Position numbers and translations under genes: made by a program | The notes under the pieces: model-generated | What the model saw: the letters and a program-made list of their open reading frames with translations, nothing else | Told to the model about the DNA's origin: nothing | Database searches by the model: none | Assembly (NCBI GenBank): GCA_028687435.1 | Contig: JAQUAF010000011.1 | Location: 44,430-108,429, forward strand | Direction: 5' to 3' | DNA from: Verrucomicrobiia bacterium | GTDB lineage: Bacteria; Verrucomicrobiota; Verrucomicrobiia; JABWAM01 | DNA length: 64,000 nucleotides | Shown here: positions 52,601 to 62,600 of the stretch, piece by piece | Numbering within the stretch: position 1 is the stretch's first letter | Layout: the number at the start of each line of letters is the position of its first letter

Positions 52601-54124
52601 TCAAGACTCCTTTTGCTCATTTCCGAATCGGGAAATGTCCGGATCGATTGCTTCGTCGAGAATGCCTTGTTCGAGGAAGGCGTTCAAGGAGTGGAAAACC
52701 ACGGCGGGATCGGCGCCGGCCTCCCGGCCCAGGTGTCCGGCAATGGCGGCGGCGGTGTGGCGGCCTTCGCTGACGAGCCGTCCGAGCCCCTGGACGGTCC
52801 CGGTTTCATTGATGGCGAGGCTGGCGTGGGGGGAGTTCAGTTGAAAGCCCTGCGGCAGGGGGGTGAAAGCCAGGTCTGGACGGAAAGCCATCCGGTCGCC
52901 GCCGTCCACGGAGGTTCGCATGGAGGCGTCGATCCATTGTCCCAGAATTCCGCGGAAATCCTGCGCGTCGCGGAAAAAGGCGCGGGCGTGTTCGATATAA
53001 CCGAGGGGGTGTTGATCGTTGGCCTCGCAGGGGCTGACGAGACGCAGGGAACGTTCGACCATGTTGACGAGGAATCCCGTCACGCAGGCGGTGGTTCCAG
53101 GGATGGCCACATCGCCTTGAGGCGTTGCGGAGGTTGCAGGCTGGCCGGGGCGGCCTTTTGCGGCGGCGCGTCCGGAACGGGTTTTGACTTGCGAACCTTC
53201 GCGGTTTTGAATGATCAGTTCCGTGAAAAGAAGTTCCTCCGGTGTGAATTGGTCGTGCAATTGCCTGAGTTCCGCGAGGGTTCGGATGGTGAAACGGTTG
53301 AAAAGGCAGCCGGATTGCCGCGCGGCTTCCAGGAACGAATGGGTGCGGGCGGGGTTTTGCAGGGGCAGCGCCGTGGTGGTCTTGGGCGGGACGCCGGCGA
53401 TTTGCCGGTATTCATCGATGAATTTCTCGTAATCGGGATTGTCAAAGGGATCGGTGGCCCAATAGCAAAATCCGTGGCGAGTGGCGGCGCCGCAGATTTC
53501 GCGCAAGGCAAGCAGGATATCGCGCCAGAGTTGAAGGTTCTCCCGGGTGGCGGGAAAGGAGGCGGAGAGCGGAGGGGCGTTGAGGCTGCAGAACCAGCAT
53601 TGGCCGGAGCATCCCACGCTGAGTTCCAGGGCGAATGGCACGTGAATGAGGGAGTCGAGGCAGAAACGGGAAAGCTGGGTTTGAGCGCGCGCCACCTGTC
53701 TTCGCCACCATAGGCGGAATCGGGGATGAACCGGTTCGCATTCCTTGCGGATCTGTTCCAGTTGTTGCACCCGGCGTTCCAGCAGGAAGGATCGGTAACG
53801 GAGGACGTTGAGAGGGATGGGCGCCGAGGGTTCCGCGGTTGCTGCGAAGCCGGCGTCCCAAAGGGAACGGATTTCCTGTGGATCGATGGACAGGTCGAGC
53901 GGACGGATGGCGGCTTGGGGATCGAGTTGGACGGCTTCGCGGAAGGATGGATCGGCCAGCCATCGTTCGAGGAATCTTTTGATGTGGGCAAGGGGCCGCA
54001 AATACTCGGCGCCCGCGGCATGGGGATCAGACAGGCCGAACAGGATGCGAACCGCGCCGCTGGCCTTGGCGTGGTCGATCTCGTTGAGCACCCGGTTGCC
54101 GTAGTCGATGACTCTAAAATTCAT
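52601..54124 (-). CDS. RiPP maturation radical SAM amino-acid epimerase (PoyD-like)
   Basis: Protein of 507 residues. The N-terminal part includes IKRFLERWLADPSFREAVQL, then DPQEIRSLWD (about residues 48-90), similar to Nif11/NHLP-type leader sequences. The radical SAM site is ELSVGCSGQCWFCSLNAPP (Cys172, Cys176, Cys179; CX3CX2C). A later block CVTGFLVNMVERSLRLVSPC with EANDQHPLGYIEHARAFF is typical of the PoyD group, where a C-terminal Cys gives a hydrogen atom to the peptide. PoyD converts L- to D-residues in proteusin precursors. The longer frame upstream starts in a palindromic repeat, so the ATG at 54124 was chosen. Confidence 0.85.
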   Translation of the reverse strand: MNFRVIDYGNRVLNEIDHAKASGAVRILFGLSDPHAAGAEYLRPLAHIKRFLERWLADPSFREAVQLDPQAAIRPLDLSIDPQEIRSLWDAGFAATAEPSAPIPLNVLRYRSFLLERRVQQLEQIRKECEPVHPRFRLWWRRQVARAQTQLSRFCLDSLIHVPFALELSVGCSGQCWFCSLNAPPLSASFPATRENLQLWRDILLALREICGAATRHGFCYWATDPFDNPDYEKFIDEYRQIAGVPPKTTTALPLQNPARTHSFLEAARQSGCLFNRFTIRTLAELRQLHDQFTPEELLFTELIIQNREGSQVKTRSGRAAAKGRPGQPATSATPQGDVAIPGTTACVTGFLVNMVERSLRLVSPCEANDQHPLGYIEHARAFFRDAQDFRGILGQWIDASMRTSVDGGDRMAFRPDLAFTPLPQGFQLNSPHASLAINETGTVQGLGRLVSEGRHTAAAIAGHLGREAGADPAVVFHSLNAFLEQGILDEAIDPDISRFGNEQKES

Positions 54125-54144
54125 TGTGTTTATTGTTTTGAGAA

Positions 54145-54214
54145 CGGCGGTGCGGGAGCCCCGCCCTCCATTTATTTTGTCATAATAATGGAGGGCGGGG
54201 CTCCCGCACCGCCG
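54145..54214. repeat. Perfect 28-base palindromic repeat with 14-base loop
   Basis: CGGCGGTGCGGGAGCCCCGC continues CCTCCATT (54145-54172); the exact reverse complement is 54187-54214. The left arm and loop lie in the spacer before the epimerase gene, and the right arm codes the last residues of methyltransferase 2. Degenerate relatives lie at 8674, 11427 and 43308. Confidence 0.95.
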
Positions 54215-56183
54215 CTTCATCGCGCTTATTGCATTCCGGCGCGATATAGCTGACTTGTCCTCCTGGAAAATCCTGGATGCCAGGATAAGGTTGTTGGGGC
54301 GTGGGGGTGGCGAGGGCAAGAAAGTGTCCCTTGATTTTCAATGTCAATTTTCGTTCCTCAAGTTCCGCCAGTATGGCGTGGACTTTTTTCCAATCCAAAG
54401 CGGATTTTTGATTTTTGGAAAGCCGTTGCATCAGGGGATTTTTTGAGGGGCCGTCTTCGCAGGCCAGATAAACGGTCCGTTGGAGTCCGGCCAGGACAGG
54501 GGATGCTTCGGGGGCGCAGAGGCGTGTGTCATCCAATTGCAATGCATGGCCGTCATCCCTCATGAACAGCCGGGCGGCGGGGCGTCCGGGGAGGTCGGGA
54601 TACAGATGGCGGATCCATTCCTTTTGCCAGTTCAGAACGGCGCGCAGCAAGGCCCTGAGGCCGGGGCTGTTGGCGGCGGGGGGGGGTGATGAGCAGAAAT
54701 AGTAGGCGAAATCACGCAGGGCTTTTTCGTCCATGGGAAAAATGTGGCGGTGCACGGGGGTGGGTTCGAGGTTCAAGCCCCAACGGGCGGGTTCCTGATG
54801 ATAGACGCTGTAACGAACCGGTATGATGCGGGTGAGGGTGTGGGGCGATTGCAGATGGGAAATCAGGGGAAGCCATGATGCCATTCGGGCGCAGGCATCG
54901 TCGGATTCGCGGGGGATGTCATAAAGAAAGAGCCATGTGGCATGAATGGAGAATTCCCTTGCCCATTTGAGGAAACGCAGGTTTTGGAGGGTGGATGAGC
55001 CCTTTTGAAGGAGGTTGAGGACCTCGTCGTCGAGGCTTTCGATGCCGGGTTGCAGCCATCGGATGCCCGCCGCGGACAGGTTTCGCATCTGTTCCCGGGA
55101 CAGGACGGTGGAGGTTTCCGTGAAAACTTCGATGGCTTTGCCGCGACCGGCAAGTTGCCGGGCCACAGCGTTGAGGTGGGCGGGCGGCGGATTGGTGTCG
55201 GCGGTGGAAAAACAGTTCAGGCGATGACGGGCAAGAAGCGTTTCGATTTCCTTTTTTACCAAGCCTGGATTTTTGATCCGCGGATGAAAGGTCGATCCAT
55301 GCAAACCGCAAAAGCGGCAGGGACGGCGCGCGCCCCACCAACAGCCGCGGGAGGTTTCCACCGGCAGGGTGGGGCTGATTTGGGATGCAAAGGAGCAGCG
55401 TTGGAGCCGGGCGAAATATTCGTCGTAATTTGGAGTGGGGCAGGAGTCGAGGGACGCGGCCATGGCGCGGATCGGGGGGTGATCTGCCTGGCGTTCATGG
55501 CGGGACAGGATGCCGGGAGGGACGGCCCCCGGCGGGAGCTTGCCGGAGGATGACAGCAGTTTTTCGCACAGGCCGGGGAAGACTTCCTCTCCGTCGCCGC
55601 ACACCACATAATCCACCCAGTCAAAGTGTTGGTGGAGCACATGGCCCATGGGCGGTTCGCATTGGGGGCCGCCCATGACGGTGATGATGCCGGGCGCCAG
55701 TTGGCGGAGGCGGCGCAGCAAGGCCAGCGAGGCGCAGGTCTGTTGGAATGTGGCGGTGCAGCCGACGATGAGGGGGGGGCGCTCCAGCAACTGTTGCGCT
55801 GTTCGCTCGATGAAATCGGCGGCTTTTTGGCGTTCCTGAAGAATGAATCCCCGCATGTTGACGATGCTTGTGATGCTGTACAATGCGTTGCAAGTGGAAC
55901 CGATGATGTTGAGGTAGGCGTCCGGGGCGGGGTTGAAATCGGGGAAGGCGGCGGCGGCAAAGATCCACTCGCCGGCCAGTTCGTTGGCGGGGCTCCGGGA
56001 AAGTCCATGATAGGGGAGCAATCCCTTTTCCCCGGCATAGTCCAGGTTTGCATGGATCACCGTGGCGGGGATGCCCCGCTGTTCCAGCGCGGCTTTGAGG
56101 ATGCCCAGGCTGATGGACGGGCGTTCCACCGGTGCAAAGGGCATGTTGACGAGTTGGACAGGATTGCCGGAGGCGGTTTTCAT
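54180..56183 (-). CDS. RiPP maturation radical SAM C-methyltransferase-type enzyme (paralogue 2)
   Basis: Protein of 667 residues, start overlapping the stop of paralogue 3 by 4 bases. The same layout: N-terminal VQLVNMPFAPVERPSISLGI, LIVGCTATFQQTCASLALLR, TVMGGPQCEPPMG; radical SAM site TSRGCWWGARRPCRFCGLHG (Cys281, Cys289, Cys292). LSAAGIRWLQPGIESLDDEV matches the other two. After FPGGQV the two paralogues have a tail of about 30 residues, but here the sequence quickly becomes AAVREPRPPLL, which is coded by the palindromic repeat at 54187-54214. The C-terminus therefore has been replaced. Confidence 0.88.
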   Translation of the reverse strand: MKTASGNPVQLVNMPFAPVERPSISLGILKAALEQRGIPATVIHANLDYAGEKGLLPYHGLSRSPANELAGEWIFAAAAFPDFNPAPDAYLNIIGSTCNALYSITSIVNMRGFILQERQKAADFIERTAQQLLERPPLIVGCTATFQQTCASLALLRRLRQLAPGIITVMGGPQCEPPMGHVLHQHFDWVDYVVCGDGEEVFPGLCEKLLSSSGKLPPGAVPPGILSRHERQADHPPIRAMAASLDSCPTPNYDEYFARLQRCSFASQISPTLPVETSRGCWWGARRPCRFCGLHGSTFHPRIKNPGLVKKEIETLLARHRLNCFSTADTNPPPAHLNAVARQLAGRGKAIEVFTETSTVLSREQMRNLSAAGIRWLQPGIESLDDEVLNLLQKGSSTLQNLRFLKWAREFSIHATWLFLYDIPRESDDACARMASWLPLISHLQSPHTLTRIIPVRYSVYHQEPARWGLNLEPTPVHRHIFPMDEKALRDFAYYFCSSPPPAANSPGLRALLRAVLNWQKEWIRHLYPDLPGRPAARLFMRDDGHALQLDDTRLCAPEASPVLAGLQRTVYLACEDGPSKNPLMQRLSKNQKSALDWKKVHAILAELEERKLTLKIKGHFLALATPTPQQPYPGIQDFPGGQVSYIAPECNKRDEAAVREPRPPLL

Positions 56184-58240
56184 GCCAGGCTGGCGGCGAT
56201 GAGGTTGGCTTGGTTTTCCGCCGCATCGCGGATGACTTTGCGGAGGTAACGGTCAAGTTTGGTTTCGACATGGCCGCCGGGAAAATTCGACCAGCGCAGA
56301 GAAGGTTTGAGGGGGCCCCGTACGGCCAGGCTGATGAAACGGTCGTGAATCCGGACGATCAGTTTTTTGTCGCGCAGTTGGGCGAGGACCGCGTCGATTT
56401 CCTCCCCGGCGGCCTGGATGCCGGATTCTCTGGCGAGACGTTCCCGCAGGACGTTCCGGCGCGGCGCCTGGTCGGCGGCAAGGTAAACGGCCTTTTCAAG
56501 ACCGGTTAGCGTGTGGTGGTTTGCCGTGGCGCAGGCCCGGGTGTCGGTGATGACCAGGCGGCCATCTTCCTCGATCATCGAGAGGTTTGCGGGGATCATG
56601 CCGGGAATTTCCGGATAGAAATTGCGGGCCCATTGGCGTTGCCAAAGGCCGATGGTGTTGCAGAAGGCGGTCAGACCGGGTTTTTCAATGGCGACGTTCT
56701 GCCAGAACCGGGTGCGGCGCGACACGCCGTCGCGGAAGTCATCGAAGAAACAGGCCAGATCCTGAAGGGATTCTTCCGGCAGGGGATAGACTTGTCCATA
56801 GGCCCATTCGGGTTGGAGCCGCAGATCGTAACGGGCGGCGTCGATGTGATAGGGGCTGTACCGGTTGAACTGGACAAAGGCCAGGGCGTCCGGCGGTTGC
56901 AAATGGGAAAGAAGGGGGAGCCATTCGCTCATGCATCGGTAGCTGTCGTCTTTTTCCCCGGGTACGCCGTAGAGAAAGAGCCAGGTGACATAGACGCCAA
57001 ACTCCCGCGCCCATTTGAGGAATTGGATGTTTTGCGTCACGGAGGTCCCCTTGCGCAGGAGCCGCAGGATGTCGTCGTCCATGCTTTCCAGGCCCGGCTG
57101 CATCCAGCGCACCCCGGCTCCGGCAAGACTTTTGATTTGTTCGCGATTCAATCCGGCGGAGACCTCGTAGAAAATTTCGCGTTGGCCGGGGAGTTCGCCC
57201 AGGCGGGGGACGAGGGTGCGCAGGAATTCCATTTCCAACATGTTGTCCGCCACGTCGAAGTCTTTCATTTGATGACGGTCGGAGAGTTCCGTGATTTCAG
57301 CCAGGAAACGGACGGGGGTTTTGCGGCGCGGGGAGATGCCGTTTCCATTCAGGCCGCAGAAGGAGCATTGCTTGCGGGCGCCCCACCAGCAGCCCCGGGC
57401 GGTTTCCACCACCAAACCGGGGCGAACTTTGCCGGCGATGGGGGACTCGCGGAGGGCGTCAAAATAGTCGGTGAAGTCCGGCGTGGGCAATTGGTCGAGG
57501 CGTGTGACCGTGGCGCGGGGCGGGTGATCGCGCCAGCGTTGGATCCATGCCGGCAGATCCTGACGATGCGCGGGACCCATGACGCCCCCGGGCAGTTCGG
57601 TGACGGGCAGATCCCGGCCTCGCCGCATCAACTGATGGCAGAGAGGGGGAAGCAAATCGTCGGCTTCGCCGCTGACAATATAGTCCACCCATCGGAATTC
57701 CCGGTGCATCACCGTTCCCATGGGCGCCTCGCAGTTGGCGCCGCCCATCATGGTGATGACGCCCGGATCAAGTTCCCGGATGCGGCGCAACAGGGCGAGG
57801 GATGCGCATTGTTGTTGGAAAGTGGAACTGCAGCCCACGATTTTGGGCTTTTCCGCGAGGATGGCCCGGGCCAGGCGATCCAGCCAGTCTGGGATGCCGC
57901 CGCGGATTTTCATGATGTATTCGGCCGCTTTGGGCTTTTCGCCGATGGATTCCATGACCAGAAGGGAGCCTTTGATGGCTTCGAGATAGGGCGCCGGATC
58001 GCGCGGGTGATCGGGAAAGGCCGCTTCGGCAAACAGCCATTCGCCGACGAGATGGTGGGTCAGGCTGCAGCAAAAGGCATTGTAAACATCGGCGCCGATT
58101 TCCCCGGCGAAGAGGAGATTGGCATGGGTGATCCGGCAGGAGATGTTTTGGCGGGAGAGTCCGGCCTTGAGCAAACCCAGCGCCAGGGACGGGCGCTCAA
58201 CCGCCGCAAAGGGCATGAGGACAAGGGAAACGTCAGGCAT
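56180..58240 (-). CDS. RiPP maturation radical SAM C-methyltransferase-type enzyme (paralogue 3)
   Basis: Protein of 686 residues, first of the three methyltransferase-type genes. VSLVLMPFAAVERPSLALGL, KIVGCSSTFQQQCASLALLR, TMMGGANCEAPMGTVMHREF; cluster site ARGCWWGARKQCSFCGLNG (Cys284, Cys292, Cys295). SLAGAGVRWMQPGLESMDDD and VTWLFLYGVPGEKDDSY lie in the core. The full tail after FPGGHV is present. Members of this family need cobalamin and S-adenosylmethionine and methylate carbon atoms of the peptide core. Three diverged copies in one operon suggest three positions or three peptides. Confidence 0.88.
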   Translation of the reverse strand: MPDVSLVLMPFAAVERPSLALGLLKAGLSRQNISCRITHANLLFAGEIGADVYNAFCCSLTHHLVGEWLFAEAAFPDHPRDPAPYLEAIKGSLLVMESIGEKPKAAEYIMKIRGGIPDWLDRLARAILAEKPKIVGCSSTFQQQCASLALLRRIRELDPGVITMMGGANCEAPMGTVMHREFRWVDYIVSGEADDLLPPLCHQLMRRGRDLPVTELPGGVMGPAHRQDLPAWIQRWRDHPPRATVTRLDQLPTPDFTDYFDALRESPIAGKVRPGLVVETARGCWWGARKQCSFCGLNGNGISPRRKTPVRFLAEITELSDRHQMKDFDVADNMLEMEFLRTLVPRLGELPGQREIFYEVSAGLNREQIKSLAGAGVRWMQPGLESMDDDILRLLRKGTSVTQNIQFLKWAREFGVYVTWLFLYGVPGEKDDSYRCMSEWLPLLSHLQPPDALAFVQFNRYSPYHIDAARYDLRLQPEWAYGQVYPLPEESLQDLACFFDDFRDGVSRRTRFWQNVAIEKPGLTAFCNTIGLWQRQWARNFYPEIPGMIPANLSMIEEDGRLVITDTRACATANHHTLTGLEKAVYLAADQAPRRNVLRERLARESGIQAAGEEIDAVLAQLRDKKLIVRIHDRFISLAVRGPLKPSLRWSNFPGGHVETKLDRYLRKVIRDAAENQANLIAASLA

Positions 58241-58306
58241 GGGATGGAAGACGGCCTCCCCTTGTTTCCGATAAGGGAAAACAGTCCGCTTTCATGGGGG
58301 GAGGAA

Positions 58307-58693
58307 TCATGCTTTGTCGGCGACCTTGACCTGAACCTCGCGCTGGTCGATGAATTTCCAGAATTTTGCGGTTTCCTCAAATTCGTCGGTGTTCTGGACA
58401 TCAAGGTTGGAGCGGACAAAAAAGTCCCGGAACGTGTTGCGATGGAGCACGTGGTGGACGATGAGTTGGTCGCCTTTTTTCTCAAAATAGATGCGATGAT
58501 CCTTGGCGCGGCTGCGGTAGATGGTCCGGTTGCCCTTGCGGATTTCGGAAATGCCGCCATGTCCAGGCGCGATGTTTTCCCGGCGCAGACGGGTGAACTC
58601 GGCGACGAGGTCGAGTTGTTTGAGTTTGTCGAAGTGAGAAAGTTCCGTGGCGGCGCTTTCGCTCAAAACAATCTGGTGCATGGCTGAACTCAT
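58307..58693 (-). CDS. RelE/ParE-like protein
   Basis: Protein of 128 residues. IVLSESAATELSHFDKLKQL, then ISEIRKGNRTIYRSRAKDHR and IYFEKKGDQLIVHHVLHRNT follow the RelE fold pattern (Arg-rich strand, Y-R-x-R, H-x-V). The tail KFWKFIDQREVQV is typical for a group of RelE-like proteins common in PVC bacteria. RelE toxins cut mRNA in the ribosome. No antitoxin gene was found. It is the first gene upstream of the methyltransferases in the same direction, 66 bases away, and may be unrelated to the RiPP pathway. Confidence 0.65.
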   Translation of the reverse strand: MSSAMHQIVLSESAATELSHFDKLKQLDLVAEFTRLRRENIAPGHGGISEIRKGNRTIYRSRAKDHRIYFEKKGDQLIVHHVLHRNTFRDFFVRSNLDVQNTDEFEETAKFWKFIDQREVQVKVADKA

Positions 58694-58941
58694 AGGATGA
58701 GGGGGTTGTAGCGCAAAAAGGGCGTTCAGCCAACAGCTTTCATGGCCTCTTTTTTGATGCCGGTTTGTTCGAAATCAGGAGCCGGCTCGACAGATGGATT
58801 GCTGTGGCGGGGTGGAATGTGATTTTTTAAAGTCCGGATGTTCCTTGCAAGCGCTCCCGTCGCATATCCATTATTTTTGCGAGGAACAATAATGTTGTTT
58901 TCCCGGCCAATGCGCGAGATTCGACGATTCGAATAAAAAAC
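58694..58941. other. Intergenic region between the RiPP operon and the RHS operon
   Basis: No gene is supported. On the minus strand a frame is open from 58944 to 58726 (reading NNGYATGALARNIRTLK and ending GIKKEAMKAVG just before the RelE-like gene), but it has no ATG, GTG or TTG start. It could be a decayed antitoxin or chance. No RiPP precursor with a leader and GG site is visible here. Confidence 0.5.
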
Positions 58942-58969
58942 TTGCTATATTTTTGAAGCGTCGTATAGT
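58942..58969 (+). promoter_or_regulatory. Sigma-70-type promoter of the RHS operon
   Basis: TTGCTA (58942-58947) and TATAGT (58964-58969) with a 16-base spacer, 29 bases upstream of the ATG at 58998, with the ribosome site AGAGGAGT in between. Confidence 0.55.
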
Positions 58970-58997
58970 TCACGCTATCTTTTAGCAGAGGAGTAAA

Positions 58998-59633
58998 ATG
59001 AAAAACAATCATTTCGTGTGGCTTGAATTCTTGCGGATGAAGCGAAGAATTATGAAAAAACGAAAATTAGGGAGCGTCTTGGGAGTGCTGCTTGCGATGG
59101 CGATGTCTGTTTATGGCGCTGACACGTGCAAGTATCCGCCCGATCCCGACCCGGAACCTGATCCGGATCCAGTTCCAGAGCCCGCGCCAACCCCTCCCAC
59201 TCCGCCCGATCCCACCTTTGTTGTTTCTCCCTCTCTCATGGCCGCTCTCAGTTCTCCGGCGAAAACAAAAGCAGGCAAGCCGGTCGAAAATTCGGACAAG
59301 GGGCAGGGGACGGCCGACGCCCAACGGTTGTTGAAGGCCATGGAAACCGTCAAGACCCCTTCGGACGCCCGCAATCTGGCCATGGATGGATGGCGGATGA
59401 GGGTGAATGTGGAATTGCAGCGGAATCTCATTGTTCGCGCCCGGGTCTTGTCCAAGTCAACCGCCGATCTCAAAACTTTTGATTTTCTTCTTTCCGCCCT
59501 CGAAGATCCGGCCAGGGCGCAAGCCGTGTGTCTGCAGCTTGGGCATGGAAATGGATTGGAAAAAGCCCTTGCCGCCGACCGGCTGGCCCTGCTATTGGGC
59601 AATCCGAATTTGAAAACAAAACTCTCCGAATAA
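58998..59633 (+). CDS. Exported protein with Asp-Pro repeat, RHS-associated
   Basis: Protein of 211 residues. AGAGGAGTAAAATG gives a good start at 58998; a second possible start at 59052 stands directly before the signal peptide (KLGSVLGVLLAMAMSVYGAD). After it comes a Pro-Asp/Glu-Pro low-complexity linker (PDPDPEPDPDPVPEPAP), then an alpha-helical C-terminal domain of about 110 residues (DAQRLLKAMETVKTPSDARN ...). I recognise no family. It lies 43 bases upstream of the RHS gene and shares its promoter, so it may help to export or hold the RHS protein at the surface. Confidence 0.65.
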   Translation: MKNNHFVWLEFLRMKRRIMKKRKLGSVLGVLLAMAMSVYGADTCKYPPDPDPEPDPDPVPEPAPTPPTPPDPTFVVSPSLMAALSSPAKTKAGKPVENSDKGQGTADAQRLLKAMETVKTPSDARNLAMDGWRMRVNVELQRNLIVRARVLSKSTADLKTFDFLLSALEDPARAQAVCLQLGHGNGLEKALAADRLALLLGNPNLKTKLSE

Positions 59634-59676
59634 CATCTCTTCCTAATAGTCTAAAAGTCTAACAGCCTAAAAGCCT

Positions 59677-62600
59677 ATGCCGCCCTATTGTCCATTTGTC
59701 CGTTTTTTGGAGAGGTCGATCTTTTTCAAGACGATCCAGCTTTTCGTGGTGGCGCTGGTCAGCGTGTGGATATTGATTCCCCAGCAGGTTTGGGCCTGCG
59801 GATCATGCTCGGAAGTGGCCATCAATTCCACAATGGGGGTGGATCATACCGACGGCAAACTGACCTTGTCCCAGACCGATTTCAGCCTGCCCGGTTTTGC
59901 CGGAGCGGCGCTTGTCCGCAATTATTCGAGCGGCAACGACACCTTTGGACCGTTTGGTTATGGATGGACCATTGACGGGCTGAATGTTTTGTTGACGACC
60001 ACGGGCGACATCAAGGTGAATTTCGGAAAAAATTCCGAGACATTCAAGGCCGCCGATGGCTATGTCAATTCGGATCGGAGCAAACAACTGGCCTTTATTG
60101 GCAGCGGGGACGGCCAAAAAATCGAAATCACCAACCGCACAAACGAAAAATGGCTGTTTGACGTCAACACCCGCGCCTGCACCCGGTATCAGGATCGCAA
60201 TGGCAACGCCACCCAGTATGAAATGATCATTACCAACAAGCATATTTATTCCCTCGGCAACGGAACCAACGCGGCGGCGCTTCTTGTTTTGCCCACGAAA
60301 ATAACCCATGCGGACGGACGACAAACGCTTTTCTCCTACACCAGCAATCTCTGCACGCAGGTTTCGGCGCCCGACGGAACGGTTCTCAATTATGCTTATG
60401 TGGATGGCTTGTTGACCGGCGTGAGTCAAAATGACGGACAGATTCTGAATTATGACTATGAAATCATGACCGACGAGGTCAAAACCCGCGGATGGCTGAG
60501 GAAGGTCTCGTACGCAAACGGTGCGGAAATCAATGTCGGTTACAATGGCGAATTTGGCAGCACCAACATCCCCCTTCGGGTCACGGAAGTAACCGGGCCG
60601 CTGGGGTATGTTCATAACTATGGTTACCAGCCTGGCGCAAACAAGGACATGACCACCATCCAAACCGACAGCCGGGGAGGAAAAAAGGTATATGTGGCGC
60701 TGAACGACGGGGCGTTTCGAAGCGTGACCAATGCTCTGGGTTTTGGCTCGGCCAGTCATCAGGATTCCCAGTTTCGCACAGTGCGAACGGTTAATGCGCG
60801 CGGTTTTTCGACTTGGAATGCCTACGATGTGGCCAACACCAATGTGTTAAGCCAAAATAATTTGCTTGCTGAAACCAACGCTTTGGGAAAAGTCTGGCAG
60901 TATCGTTACAACGACCAAAATCAGCGTATCATGGTCGTTGACCCGCTCTCGCACACCAATCGGTTTGGGTATGACAGCCGGGGGAATCTGGTGACGGTGA
61001 CCAATGCGCTGAACCGCGAGGTAACGTGTCTGGAATACACCACCAACGGGTTGATCAGCGCCAGCATCGACGCGCGGGGTAACACCAACCGTTTTTACCG
61101 CAACGAGTGGGGGATGGTGACCAACCGGATGGACGCGCTGGGGCGGTCGTGGCTCACGGAATACAATGGCGCGGGATATCCCGCGCGCTCCGTTGATCCG
61201 CTGGGCAACAGCAGTTCAGTGGCCTACAACAATAATAATAAACCGGTGGCGGTGACCAATGCCCTCGGGCAGGTGACGCGCTTTGAATACAGCGACATGT
61301 CGGACCTGACCAAGGTGACCGACGCCAACAATAACAGCGTCCATTTCACCTATGATTTGCTGCAGAGGCGCACGTCGATCAAGAACGCGATGAACAACGA
61401 AACGCGGTTTGTTTTTGACGCGGAATCGAATCTGACCACGCTGACCAACGCGCTGAATCAGGTTTACACCTACACCTTCGATGCGGCCAATCAAACCAAG
61501 ACCTTCACTTATCCGGATAACTCAAAAGAGACTTATAATTTGGATCCAAACGGGAATTTGATTGCGGTGACCAACCGGGCCGGGCAGGTGATCAAGGCGA
61601 CTTACGATGCGGGCGACCGGTTGAACAAGCGGACTTATGTGCAGGCGGGCGATGACGTGGTTTTCGATTATGATTTTGACGCGGCCAATCGTCTGGTGCG
61701 GGCCACCCGTCTGCTTGGGGCGAATGCGCAATGGGCGGTGACCAATAAATATGACCGTGCCGATCGTTTGACCCATCAACAGCAGGGGCCTTATGGAGTT
61801 GGTTTTTCTTACGACTTGAATTCGAATGAGAAAAAACTGGTTTATCCATCCGGATTGGAAATCAAGTATTTGCATAACCGGAATAATGCGCTTTCGCAAA
61901 TTCAATCGGGAACCAATGGTGTTATGCTGGCAAAATATGCGCGGGACGCGGCCGGGCAGGTGACCAAGCGGACACAGGCCAACGGCGTGGAAACGATATG
62001 CCGGCACAATGCGGCGGGGTATGTCACCAACATGGTAGTGCGCTCAACGGCCGGGGGAACGACCAATGTGCTGATGCGGATGACCTATGGGTTTGACAAT
62101 GTGGGCAACCGGCTGTGGGTGAAAAACAAGAATGGTCGCGGGGATGTTTACCAATACAACGCGAATTACGAGGTGACGGGGGTGAAATATAACGTGAAAA
62201 ATCCCGCCGATGGTTATGCCGCCGCCACCAATCCCAGCCGGACGGTGATTTATAATCTGGACGCGGTTGGGAACCGCACGAGCGTGACCGATAATGGCAC
62301 GAACACGCTCTACACGATCAACAATCTCAACCAATATACGGCGGTTGGATCGCAAAATCTTTCCTACGATGGGAAGGGGAATCTCACCGGCGACGGCACA
62401 TGGACGTTCTCCTACGATCATGACAACAATCTGGTTGGGGCCAGCAAAACGGGCGCCACCGCCACCTACCAGCGGGATGCTTTGGGTCGGAGAATCAGCA
62501 AGACCGTCAATGGTGTGACCATCACCTACATTTACGCGGGGGACGACCTCATCGAGGAACGAAACGCAGATGGAACGGTGAAGGCCCAGTACATTTACGA

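Noticed and set aside
56513..58687. Open frame of 724 codons on the plus strand
   Set aside because: It is antisense to the radical SAM paralogue 3 gene, whose motifs are clear; the frame is only kept open by high GC content and has no recognisable family.
58726..58944. Minus-strand frame ending GIKKEAMKAVG as antitoxin or RiPP precursor
   Set aside because: No start codon in frame, overlaps the promoter of the RHS operon, and shows neither an antitoxin DNA-binding motif nor a leader with a Gly-Gly site.
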